Assembly: GCA_905215465.1 (NCBI GenBank)
Contig: CAJMPT010000019.1
Coordinates: forward strand, 1-26,244
DNA from: an uncultured bacterium
GTDB taxonomy: Bacteria > Actinomycetota > Coriobacteriia > Coriobacteriales > Atopobiaceae
Length of the DNA stretch: 26,244 bases
Reading direction: 5' to 3'
Part shown: in pieces, positions 17,001-24,032 of the stretch
How positions within the stretch are numbered: the first letter of the stretch is position 1
Layout: every line of letters begins with the position of its first letter
Notes under the pieces: generated by a model
Databases searched by the model: none
Told to the model about the DNA's origin: nothing
Seen by the model: the letters and a program-made list of their open reading frames with translations, nothing else
Position numbers and translations under genes: made by a program

Positions 17001-17184
17001 CGAGCCCGTTGAGTTCACCGTCACGGAGACTGCCGAGGTCCAAGAGGTGGCCATGACCGACCTCAAGGCACCAACGCCCCAGGCGCTGCCCTCGACGGGC
17101 GAGGACCTGCCTCTGGGGGCACTTCTCGTCGGCATTGCGGCAGGCTGTGCCTTCATGGGCTACCTCCTGGTCCGCCGCAGGTAG
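14020..17184 (+). CDS. LPXTG surface adhesin with thioester and CnaB/SpaA domains
   Basis: This 1054-residue protein should be exported and fixed to the cell wall by sortase. A long basic N-terminal part (1-73) precedes a hydrophobic signal segment (75-97) with a likely cut after PALA (104). Residues 140-245 look like a Cys-Gln thioester domain: Cys145 in VAYCGAKN and Gln199 in the TQxxxW-type motif ATQYLVW. Six to seven CnaB/SpaA-type Ig-like domains follow (about 277-1013). They have paired Lys (LQK, IRK, VKK, LTK, IRK, LSK) and Glu (ETKAPTGY, ETRAPEGY, ETQAPEGF, ETKAPAGY, ESEAPDGY), as needed for internal isopeptide bonds. Domains at 706-812 and 817-928 are close relatives. The end has LPSTG (1023-1027), a membrane helix and an RRR tail. 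AAAGGGAG lies before the ATG. No sortase gene is nearby. Confidence 0.93.
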   Translation: MERQRGTRAGVPSGGARAGEKVPDAGRRPTPRARLCGGDRQQGGVPGAVGHAGRSKMALAVRRAAQVRALTARRVGAALSALLLTLTQILGLGAPAAAPTPALAEDMGTLSVLSARSVSEAEDINSSYDGLHRFEVDSEDGVAYCGAKNLTCPEAGATFSGGYISQNPALDWVMYHGWRPNNQVGYGARSSAHFHLATQYLVWLAMPHSSAVNDHVWAEEEIGRTYPDIRSAIAQMRSEMDAYVAAGGGGPEAGSSVIWPSPNGQTQSLVTRRTPQVEVTLQKASADASLTFGNGAYSLEGATYEIHQKDSDALVATVTTDANGRAVCSLRPGTSYYAQETKAPTGYLLASGRVEFTVGTTGQTVTLQDAPATAEVRIRKVDSSTGGGAQPGASLAGAEITLVDAQGRTHASTTDADGRVIFGGLPLGQVRVTETRAPEGYRVSQQVLETEVAAGQVGTDGVARIDMEPVLAEDVMAFDLEIAKFKDFGQEGSGLEQPAADVRFQVTSNTTGNVVGELVTNANGFADTSEDETLWFGSGTRGPGVKGALPYDAAGYTIHEVESTVPAGFSHVGDWTISAEQIADGAKLQYIADNHALAARLQVVKKDASSGQVVALAGFAFQILDADGNPVTQESWYPNHVTLDRFVTDQSGCVTLPQSLVPGTYYIHEVTAQAPYLLGSEDVRIDVPADATVPPVVVADVSNEQATGSAKLTKTSESGIALEGAEFDVVARQDVVAPDGTVQAVKGQVMAHVATDEKGEATVEELPLGTGEATYAFVETQAPEGFVLDQTPHEFTVCWADQQTPVVWAQASAQNAMATGSATIRKTDLQTGGTLADAEFDVVAPGDVIGYDGVLAHSAGDVVAHVVTGDDGTATVDGLALAPGGAMYAFVETKAPAGYVLDPTPHEFTVAYQDQQTPVVEVEAAVSNDFSKVRLSKLDETGKPLPGASLVLLDANKEVVESWTSEEVPHLIERLAPGTYTLEESEAPDGYLKAEPVEFTVTETAEVQEVAMTDLKAPTPQALPSTGEDLPLGALLVGIAAGCAFMGYLLVRRR

Positions 17185-17191
17185 GCACAAC

Positions 17192-17223
17192 AAAAAGCGG
17201 GGCGGAGAATGTCTCCGCCCCGC
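17192..17223. terminator. Terminator between convergent adhesin and HTH genes
   Basis: GCGGGGCGGAGA (17197-17208) pairs with TCTCCGCCCCGC (17212-17223), a 12-bp stem with a three-base loop. Five A residues precede it on the plus strand, giving a TTTTT tail on the minus strand. It is therefore a good terminator for the HTH gene, and its stem may also stop the adhesin transcript. Confidence 0.85.
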
Positions 17224-17234
17224 CTGGTGGCCCC

Positions 17235-17510
17235 TTACTTGTGAACCACGTGATAGGTGTTTGCCAACTGTCCGCCATTCTCGGCCCACTGGGGCTCGGC
17301 CTCGATGATGCCCTCACGGCGCATTCGGGCTATCAGGCGGTCGACGGTCTTCTCGTTTCTGCCGAGGGCCACGGCAATCTGCGCCTTTGAGCAGGGCTTG
17401 CCGTCATGCTGCTCCACAAACGAGATGATTTTCCTGGCCGTCGGGGTAGGCTTCCAAGCAGAGGCTGCCTCGTACTCGGCAGTTGTCTTCGCAGGAGGTT
17501 GGTTGTCCAT
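17235..17510 (-). CDS. Small winged-helix DNA-binding protein
   Basis: This predicted cytosolic protein has 91 residues. After a loose N-terminal tail (1-20), a winged-helix fold covers about 22-85. ARKIISFVEQHDGKPCSKAQ leads into the helix-turn-helix IAVALGRNEKTVDRLIARMR, followed by a wing with EGIIEAEPQW and NTYHVVHK. No ligand or dimerisation domain is visible. The ATG at 17510 has only a weak purine-rich site (GCAGGCGAG). It lies 67 bases behind the VWA adhesin gene on the same strand, with an imperfect hairpin between, and converges on the plus-strand adhesin. Its location suggests, but does not prove, a role in controlling adhesin expression. The specific family is not recognised. Confidence 0.75.
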   Translation of the reverse strand: MDNQPPAKTTAEYEAASAWKPTPTARKIISFVEQHDGKPCSKAQIAVALGRNEKTVDRLIARMRREGIIEAEPQWAENGGQLANTYHVVHK

Positions 17511-17534
17511 ATCTCGCCTGCTTTCTGGAAGGAA

Positions 17535-17568
17535 CCCGTCCGGCGAGAGGCGCCTTTCGCCGGACGGG
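17535..17568 (-). terminator. Hairpin behind the VWA adhesin gene
   Basis: CCCGTCCGGCGA and its complement TCGCCGGACGGG enclose a short inner stem (one G-U pair), giving an almost perfect 34-base palindrome nine bases behind the stop codon. The following T-content is low (TTCCTTCC), so termination may be partial, allowing read-through into the HTH gene. The arms resemble a degenerate GGCGAGAAG pair (GGCGAGAGG). Confidence 0.6.
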
Positions 17569-17576
17569 ACTGGCTG

Positions 17577-20500
17577 CTAGCGGTTGTTGCGACGAGCGAG
17601 GAGAAGAGCTGCGCAGACTGCCGCAATGGCGCAGGCGGCAATCGTCAGAGGCACGACCGGGGAGGTGACGTCACCGGTGTTGGGGACCAATGCCGAGGCC
17701 TGTGGGGTCTCGGGTGCGGCGGGAGCCTCAGGTGCCACGTAGGCGTTCTTGAATGCCGGCAGGTCGGTTCCGCCATCGATGGTGTAGGAGGCAACGTGGA
17801 GCGCGCCCTCGCCGTCATCGGCCACCGTGACGTCCAGTTGGTAGACATGGTCGTCATAGGTCACGTTGGCCTGGCCATCGTTGACCTCGGAGAGGGTGAA
17901 GTGGTACTCGCCGGCGGCCTCGAGGCTGACAGGATCAAACACCAGGGAGCCGTCGGCCGCATTGGTGGCCGTGGCCACCACGTTGCCCTGGGAGTCCTTG
18001 AGCTGGAAGGCAAACTGACCGTCGGCGAGCTCGGCGGCCGTCAGGACCTTGCTTCCGCCAAAGGTGATGGAGGTGGGGGCAGCGGAATAAGCATTCTCAA
18101 AGACGATCTTGCCATCAGCCGAGCTGGCCTTGGCAGAGAGCTTGCCGGTGCCGTCATCGGTGACGGAGACGGTGATCACGTGCTCGCAGTCGTCATAGGT
18201 CACGCCGCGGAGGCTGCCCTTTGCCTCGCGAACCACGTAGGTGTGGGTGCCCGGCTCGTCATACTTGATGGAGTCAAACTGAACGTTGCCTTTGGCATCG
18301 TTGGTGGCCGTGGCCACCACGTTGTCGTTCTCCACCAGCTCAAAGGCAAACTCGCCTGCCTGGAGGGCGCGGCCTGTCAGGTCCTTGGAGACCTCGACGT
18401 CCTGGCTCACGCTGTAGCTCACGGGCTCAGCCTGGTAGGTATTGGCAAAGGTGGAGGAGCCGTCGATGCTCGTCTTGGCATGAAGCTCGCCCTGACCGTC
18501 GTCAGTGACCTCGACGCTCACCTTGCGGACTGCAGTGTCGTAGGAAATGCCCTTCGCGTCGCCCTTAACCTCGCTGACCTCATAGTCGTAGGTGCCCGCC
18601 TTGCCAAAGACCAGGCGTGGGAACTTCACGTTGCCGGCGTCATCGTTGGTGACGGTGGCCACCACGTCGCCCTGGGAGTTCTTCAGCTGGAAGCTGAACT
18701 CGCGGTCCTTGAGGTCGCGGCCCGTAAGGTTCTTGCTAAAGTTCAGCTGCACCTCGGCGGCCTTGGCCTGATAGGAGTTCTCAAACTCCAGGGCATCCTT
18801 TTTGACGTCGGCGGTCAGGGTGCCGTTCCCGTTGTCCTTCACGACGATGGTGACCGACTTGGAGCCGGTCGTGACGGCGGAGACGCCGGCCGGAAGTTTG
18901 GAGGTGTCCTCGCAGACGGTATAGCAATACGTACCGGCAGACTTAAAGACAAGGTCATCAAAGGCAAAGTTGCCGTCAGCATCGTTTATGGCAGTGGAGA
19001 CAACGCTGTTCTGGGAGTCCTTCAGCTGGAAGCTGAACTCGCCGGCCTTGAGGACGCGGCCGGTCAGGGTCTTGTGGCCAGAGAGGCTCACCGTGACGGG
19101 AGTGACCGAGTAGGTGTTGGTGATGGTCAGCGTTCCGCCATTGCCAACGGGCTCGCTGTAGCTGGGCGTGTAGCCGGCCGGGACGTTTGCCTCGGCCACG
19201 CTCCATGTGCTCTCTCCCACGCCCGCGGGAACCACGACGTCCGTCTTGTAGCCAGCGGAGGCGTTGAGCACGACGGTCTTGTACCACTGGCCGTTGCGCA
19301 GAAGGTCAACGCTCAGGGAATCGGGGCGAGAAGAGCCGCCGACCCAGGTCTTCTGAATGGTGACGACGCCCACGGGAACGTCGATGCTCTGGGGCTGGTA
19401 TGCCTGGTCGGCACCGGCGACGACGGTCTGGACGCCGGAGTTGTCGTTGACCACGCTATAGGAAAGCGTGCCCTTGGCGTTGGTCGGTAGCGAGGTGAGC
19501 TGGCCGGCTGCCACAGCGGCGTCGTAGGCGACCTGGTTCGGCTTGACCTCAAAGCTCAGCGTGTACGTCACGCCCTCGCCCAGCACGAAGCCCGCTTGGC
19601 CGTTCTCGCCCTGCCTGAAGCGCAGCGTTGCGCACTTGGTGGCAGAATCGACGCTGACCTCGTAGTCAGACGGAGAGACCGTCACCTCGTTGCCCTCTGC
19701 GTCGTGCGCGCTCACGCGGACGTTGCCATCGGCACCCACAAAGTCGACGTAGTCGGTCAGCTCGTCGGTGATGGTGACGTTGGTGTACTGGGCGCTCTGA
19801 TTGATGGTCTGGGTGATGCTCGCAAAGGCCTGCCTCAGCGCCTCCGTAGTGGTGGCGGAGTAGCAGCCCTCGGCAGAGCCGGTGGACTGCTCCTGAAAGG
19901 AGCTCATGCGGTCGGAGACCGTCTGGGTGGAGCCCACGGCAACGGAGAAGAGCGTGGCGTCGCCGCGCTTCTTGGCCTCGGTGACGGCGTGGTCAAAGTT
20001 GGCCTGCTCGTAGCTGCTGCCCTTGCCGACCACGAAGGTTCCGATGAAGGGAAGCGTCTCGTAGCGGTACGTCGGCTCGCCATCGGAGAGGAACACGATG
20101 TACTTGCTGGCACCGTCCCTCGCCGTCAGAGCGTTTGCCTTCGCAAGGCCAGCCTCCCAGTTGGTGCCCTCCTTGGCAGAGAGTCCGTCAATGGCGCCAT
20201 CAAGGGCGCTTTTGTCGCTGGTGTAGCCCGTGACGGTCGTTGCGTCATAGTTGAAGGAGACCACGGCCACACGCACGTCGTCGCTGTTCTCCTTAAGCAC
20301 GGAGCCCACCAGGTCACGCGCAGCCTCCTTGGCGTTGTCAAGGCGAGAAGATTCTCCGCGCCCAGGCTTCTTGTCCTTGTCCATACGGAAGTTCATGCTG
20401 CCGGAGGTGTCCATGACCAGAACGATGTCGGTCTTCTGGGTGATGGTCGAGCTCTGGGACTCCCTGCGGCCCGTGATGTCCAAAGACAGCGTGTAGGTCC

Positions 20501-20673
20501 CGTCATCGTTTTTGGCAATCGTCTTGCTGTGCTCGGGTGCAGCAAGGTCGACGGCCTGCGCCGTCATGGGGGCGGCAATGCCAACCCCCAGCACAAGCGC
20601 AATCGTGGCGGCCACGCCGGCCAACTTGGCAAGGAAGCACCCCCCCCCGAACGTTTCTTACCTTGCTCGTCAT
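17577..20673 (-). CDS. VWA/pilin-domain surface adhesin, frame-shifted at a G9 tract (putatively phase-variable)
   Basis: A cell-wall protein whose reading frame is broken in this sequence. From the ATG at 20673 (AAGGAG five bases before) the frame meets nine G and stops at 20503 after 56 residues. With eight G it reads 1031 residues: signal MTSKVRNVRGGCFLAKLAG plus a hydrophobic stretch ending APMTAQA. The main frame lacks an ATG: upstream it meets TAA at 20658, and its only start is a siteless TTG at 20624. Counting from that TTG: a VWA domain (66-275) with MIDAS DTSGS (72-76) and LSDGEPT; a CnaB domain (419-507); four FctA/Spy0128-like isopeptide pilin repeats (510-618, 622-730, 738-847, 851-962). 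It ends in VPNTG (980-984), a membrane helix and RRNNR. It probably mediates adhesion or forms a pilus tip/shaft part. Confidence 0.85.
20640..20648 (-). repeat. Homopolymeric G9 tract in the adhesin signal-peptide codons
   Basis: Nine C on the plus strand (nine G in the coding strand) begin 25 bases after the adhesin ATG. Eight or eleven G would place the gene in frame, and nine do not. It is the longest single-base run I found in the window. A sequencing or assembly error in the homopolymer is the alternative explanation. Confidence 0.9.
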
Positions 20674-20755
20674 GGCGGCTCCTTCATTCCTCGGGGGATA
20701 TGACCCACAGGTGTGCAGTTAATCCGAGTTTATGAAGTGTTGACTAGTTGTTAGA

Positions 20756-20783
20756 ATTATATTTTATGGGGAGGGGGTCGCAA
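20756..20783 (-). promoter_or_regulatory. Promoter of the VWA adhesin gene
   Basis: A perfect -10 TATAAT (20756-20761, minus strand) follows TTGCGA (20778-20783) at 16 bases. It lies in a markedly AT-rich stretch (about 20715-20890) unlike the rest of the window and leaves a leader of about 75 bases before the ATG at 20673. Confidence 0.55.
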
Positions 20784-20890
20784 ACCGATAGGTTTCACAC
20801 ATAGTTTGTAACACTGCCTATTAGCTGCAAATTAGTATTGAGGATATTTTGCTTGAACAGAGTCAAAGAAGCGTTTTACCTCTGCGAGTT

Positions 20891-20930
20891 AAGAGACCCC
20901 GGGGAATAATCTAGCTCCCCGGGGCCTCTT
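20891..20930. terminator. Terminator behind the purA-degV-purD-Nudix operon
   Basis: AAGAGACCCCGGGGA (20891-20905) pairs with TCCCCGGGGCCTCTT (20916-20930) over a 10-base loop. The single A-C mismatch becomes a G-U pair in the minus-strand RNA. It lies 38 bases behind the Nudix stop codon and separates this operon from the adhesin promoter. Confidence 0.75.
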
Positions 20931-20968
20931 GTCAATCGATCAGCTCGCACCCCGTCACGGCGGCTGCG

Positions 20969-21748
20969 CTACTCCTCATCCTGCGAGAAGTTCAGACGGT
21001 GCGCGATGGAATCGCACAAAAGGGCGCCCACCACGGTCTTTGCGTCCTCGATGCGGCCGTCAAGCACGGCGTCCACAAGCTCGGAGAGCTCGACCAGGTC
21101 AACGTTGATGAACTCGTCCGCATCCGGGCTGGACTTGGAGAACTCAAGGCCCGTTGCCATGTAGATGTGGATGAGCTCGTCGCAGAACCCGTCCGAGCTG
21201 GCGATGGTCGTCAGGAACGCGATCTTCTCGGCGGTCATGCCCGTCTCCTCAAGAAGCTCGCGGCTCGCAGCCTCAAGAGGGTCCTCGCCCGGCGTCAGCT
21301 TGCCGGCGGGAATCTCCACCGTCACGCGACCAAGGGCCGTGCGGTACTGGCGCACCAGGCAGATGCGCCCCTCGTCCGTCAGCGCCACGACGGCAACCGC
21401 ACCCGGGTGGCGAACCACGTCGCGCACCGCGTGACGGCCGTCGGGCAGCTCCACCTGCAGGCGGTTGACGTTGAAGATGCGACCCGTCCAGGCAACGTCC
21501 TCGGAGAGGGGCTTCTCCTCAAGCTGGGCGTCGCGCGGGTCCTCGCTACCCAGCACCAGCTCGCGCTCCACCGGAGCACCGGAGACGTGGTCAACGTCAT
21601 CGCGGTCGCCATCAAAGGTGAAGCTCGCCACGGAGTCGCGCATGTCCGCCGCGGCACCTGCCAGCTCGTCGTCGCACAGGGACGCCTGCACGGCAAGCGC
21701 GTCTGCCTCGTCGACGCCGACGCAGTCAGCCTTCTGAATGTCTGCCAT
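20969..21748 (-). CDS. Nudix hydrolase (ADP-ribose pyrophosphatase type) with acidic N-terminal extension
   Basis: This 259-residue protein has a C-terminal domain (about 85-259) that fits ADP-ribose/nucleoside-diphosphate-sugar pyrophosphatases. Evidence is RHPGAVAVVAL, RQYRTALGRVTVEIPAGKL and a complete Nudix box GX5EX7REUXEEXGU at 149-171 (Gly149, Glu155, Arg163-Glu164, Glu167-Glu168). Those enzymes are usually about 180-210 residues. The first 84 residues here are acidic and low in complexity and match nothing I know. The ATG at 21748 has GGAGG ten bases before it; a TTG three codons upstream is possible. It is the last gene of the purA-degV-purD unit, 22 bases behind purD. Its substrate is not certain; ADP-ribose clean-up beside purine synthesis is plausible. 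Confidence 0.9.
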   Translation of the reverse strand: MADIQKADCVGVDEADALAVQASLCDDELAGAAADMRDSVASFTFDGDRDDVDHVSGAPVERELVLGSEDPRDAQLEEKPLSEDVAWTGRIFNVNRLQVELPDGRHAVRDVVRHPGAVAVVALTDEGRICLVRQYRTALGRVTVEIPAGKLTPGEDPLEAASRELLEETGMTAEKIAFLTTIASSDGFCDELIHIYMATGLEFSKSSPDADEFINVDLVELSELVDAVLDGRIEDAKTVVGALLCDSIAHRLNFSQDEE

Positions 21749-21770
21749 CGCTCTCAAACCTCCTCGGGCC

Positions 21771-23063
21771 CTAGGCCTCGCGACCCTTGATGGCCCTCAT
21801 GCCAATGTCGGTCCTGAAGGTCTTGCCCTCGAAGTCGATGAGCTCGACCGCGGCGTACGCCTGGGCGCGGGCGGCCTCAAAGGTAGGGGCCACGGCCGTG
21901 ACGTCAAGCACGCGGCCGCCGTTGGTGACCAGCTGGCCGCTCTCATCGATCTTGGTGCCGGCGTGGTAGATGGTCACGCCGTCAAGCGCCTCGGCGCGTT
22001 CGATGCCGCTGATGGCCTTGCCCTTCTCGTACTTGCCGGGGTAACCGGCGGAGGTCAGCACCACGGAGACCGCCCAGTCATCGTCCCAAGCAACCTGGTC
22101 CTTGCAGAGCGTGCCGTTGTCGCAGGCCAGGAAGGCCTCCACGAGGTCGCCCTTCATGCGCGGCAGGACGACCTGGGTCTCCGGGTCGCCAAAGCGTGCG
22201 TTAAACTCCAGGACCTTGGGGCCGTCCTTGGTGAGCATGAAGCCACCGTAGAGGCAGCCGGAATAGGTGATGCCCTCGGAGGCCAGTTCGGCAATCACGT
22301 GCTTCTCGACGTCGATCATCTGCGTAAGTTCGTCATCGGTGACCATGGGGACGGGGCTGTAGACGCCCATGCCACCCGTGTTGGGGCCAAGGTCGCCGTC
22401 CAGCGCACGCTTGTGGTCCTGCGAGGTGGCGAGCGGAACGAGCGTCTTGCCGTCGGTCAGCGCCAGCAGCGAGCACTCCGGACCCTCCATCATCTCCTCA
22501 ACCACAACCGTGGCGCCCGCCTGGCCAAACGCGCCAGAGAAGCACTCGTGGACGCCCTCGAGCGCCTCCTCGGTGGTCTTTGCCACGATGACGCCCTTGC
22601 CGGCGGCCAGACCATCGGCCTTGACCACGATGGGGCCGCCGACCTCGCGAACGTAGGCCGCGCAGGACTCCTCGTCGGTGAAGCTGCGGTAGGCGGCCGT
22701 GGGCACGCCGGCGCGCTCCATGACCTCCTTGGCAAACTTCTTGGAGCCCTCCATCTGGGCAGCCTTGCCGTTGGGGCCAAACGTGGGGATACCCGCCGCG
22801 CGGACGGCATCGGCGACGCCGGCCACCAGCGGGGCCTCGGGACCAATGACCACAAGGCCGATGCCCTTCTCGGCGGCCCAGGCGGCCACACCCTCGGGAG
22901 ACTCCGGGTCAAGCTCGGCGACCTCAGCCATGGCGTCCATGCCACCGTTGCCGGGCGCGACCCACAGCTTGCCGGCGCGCGGGGACTCCGCCAGCTTTGT
23001 CAGAAGCGCGTGCTCACGCCCGCCGGAACCAAGAAGAAGAATGTCGATCTTGCTGTCGCTCAT
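21771..23063 (-). CDS. purD: Phosphoribosylamine-glycine ligase
   Basis: This 430-residue GAR synthetase joins phosphoribosylamine and glycine with ATP, the second step of de novo purine synthesis. The N-terminal motif LLGSGGREHAL is at 10-20. The ATP-grasp signature VKADGLAAGKGVIVA begins at 147, GPNTGGMGVYSP spans 226-237, and the family signature FNARFGDPETQ ends at 297. Length is normal. The ATG at 23063 is chosen because GAGGAG lies just before it and the family N-terminus begins there; reading upstream would overlap the degV gene. It lies 13 bases behind degV and 22 bases before the Nudix gene, so all are one transcript with purA. Confidence 0.96.
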   Translation of the reverse strand: MSDSKIDILLLGSGGREHALLTKLAESPRAGKLWVAPGNGGMDAMAEVAELDPESPEGVAAWAAEKGIGLVVIGPEAPLVAGVADAVRAAGIPTFGPNGKAAQMEGSKKFAKEVMERAGVPTAAYRSFTDEESCAAYVREVGGPIVVKADGLAAGKGVIVAKTTEEALEGVHECFSGAFGQAGATVVVEEMMEGPECSLLALTDGKTLVPLATSQDHKRALDGDLGPNTGGMGVYSPVPMVTDDELTQMIDVEKHVIAELASEGITYSGCLYGGFMLTKDGPKVLEFNARFGDPETQVVLPRMKGDLVEAFLACDNGTLCKDQVAWDDDWAVSVVLTSAGYPGKYEKGKAISGIERAEALDGVTIYHAGTKIDESGQLVTNGGRVLDVTAVAPTFEAARAQAYAAVELIDFEGKTFRTDIGMRAIKGREA

Positions 23064-23076
23064 CAGGTCTCCTCGT

Positions 23077-24027
23077 CTAGTCTTCTGCGGGCACGTTGGT
23101 GGGCTGGTCCGCCCCCACGCGCTCGAAGAGCGAATCCGGAACAAAGGCAACGCCCACGGCGGGCATGCCCACAAAGCCAATGTTGCTGGGAGAAATGCGC
23201 GTTACGCCCATGCAGCGCGCCTCAAACTCGTTGGTGTCGAGCGGTTTCTCAAGGGGACGCAGCAGCTTGCGGTCGCGCCCATAGAGCTCAACGTAGTCAA
23301 GCGGGCCCTCGGCATGGGCGGCGGCGCTCATGGCGTGCGCGACGCGGCCGCACAGGTCCGCCAGGTCGGTCGACCGCACGGTCTGGGTTATCTCTCCGCG
23401 GGAAACAAGAAAGAGCCCGCGCTCCCCCACCAGGCGAACGCGCAGCAGCGAGGCCCTGCTTACCAGGCCGGAGTGCCTCGTGCGGGCCCTCCTGCGCACC
23501 AGGCGAGAAGAGCTCGCGGGTATGAACATCAGACGCACGCCGGTGGCAATCTCCCGCACGGCGGCAAGGGCCTCGCAGAGCGGGACGCCAGCCGCGCGCA
23601 TCGTCGAGAGGCGCTCTACGACGATGCCCGTACCGATTGAGACGGTGCCGGTGTCCAGCACCTCCACGTGAGCGGCGTCGCCAAGTCGCGCGGCGGCCTC
23701 GCGCGCCCGCGGGCACATCTCGGAAAGCGCCTCGGCCGAGTGCACCGACACTATGGTCGTGCACCCCTCGTCAACGAGTGCCTGGTATGCGGCGAGAAGC
23801 TCATCGGAGCCGGCCTCTTCGACCACGACCCCGGCGGCTCGCTCGCCCATGCGGTCGAACGCCGTCTGGTCATCAAGCCCCACGCGGTCGAGCCAGCTCG
23901 ACTCACCCACGTTGACATGGTGCGGCACGAGCGCGACCCCAAGCCGGCCGAGCTGGGCTGGCGTGAGGTCGCACCCGCTGTCACAGACAATCCCGAAGCC
24001 CTTCTCGCCCACGGCAGTGTCCGTCAC
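23077..24027 (-). CDS. DegV-family fatty-acid-binding protein
   Basis: This 316-residue protein matches the DegV/EDD family, whose members (FakB) present fatty acids to the kinase FakA. The N-terminal block GIVCDSGCDLTPAQLGRLGV (12-31) with VALVPHHVNVGE is typical. The central VEVLDTGTVSIGTGIVVERL corresponds to the family lipid-binding region with its conserved Ser-x-Gly. The C-terminal AVGVAFVPDSLF is less typical, and the protein is about 30 residues longer than the usual 280. The start is a GTG only five bases behind the purA stop codon, without a strong binding site, so translation is probably coupled to purA. Its place between purA and purD is unusual for a lipid-related gene. A ligand other than fatty acid is possible. 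Confidence 0.8.
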   Translation of the reverse strand: MTDTAVGEKGFGIVCDSGCDLTPAQLGRLGVALVPHHVNVGESSWLDRVGLDDQTAFDRMGERAAGVVVEEAGSDELLAAYQALVDEGCTTIVSVHSAEALSEMCPRAREAAARLGDAAHVEVLDTGTVSIGTGIVVERLSTMRAAGVPLCEALAAVREIATGVRLMFIPASSSRLVRRRARTRHSGLVSRASLLRVRLVGERGLFLVSRGEITQTVRSTDLADLCGRVAHAMSAAAHAEGPLDYVELYGRDRKLLRPLEKPLDTNEFEARCMGVTRISPSNIGFVGMPAVGVAFVPDSLFERVGADQPTNVPAED

Positions 24028-24032
24028 AGAGC

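Noticed and set aside
17406..19490. 694-codon open frame on the plus strand
   Set aside because: It is a shadow of the VWA adhesin. Its Leu/Gly/Val-rich repeats mirror the FctA repeats on the other strand.
17577..20624. TTG at 20624 as the real start of the VWA adhesin
   Set aside because: It has no binding site and would cut the signal peptide to a hydrophobic core without the basic N-region, while a well-placed ATG and AAGGAG exist one base out of frame.
20640..20648. Programmed ribosomal frameshifting at the G9 run
   Set aside because: There is no slippery heptamer with a downstream pseudoknot, and the position inside the signal peptide fits DNA-level slippage better. Frameshifting during transcription or translation on the run cannot be wholly excluded.
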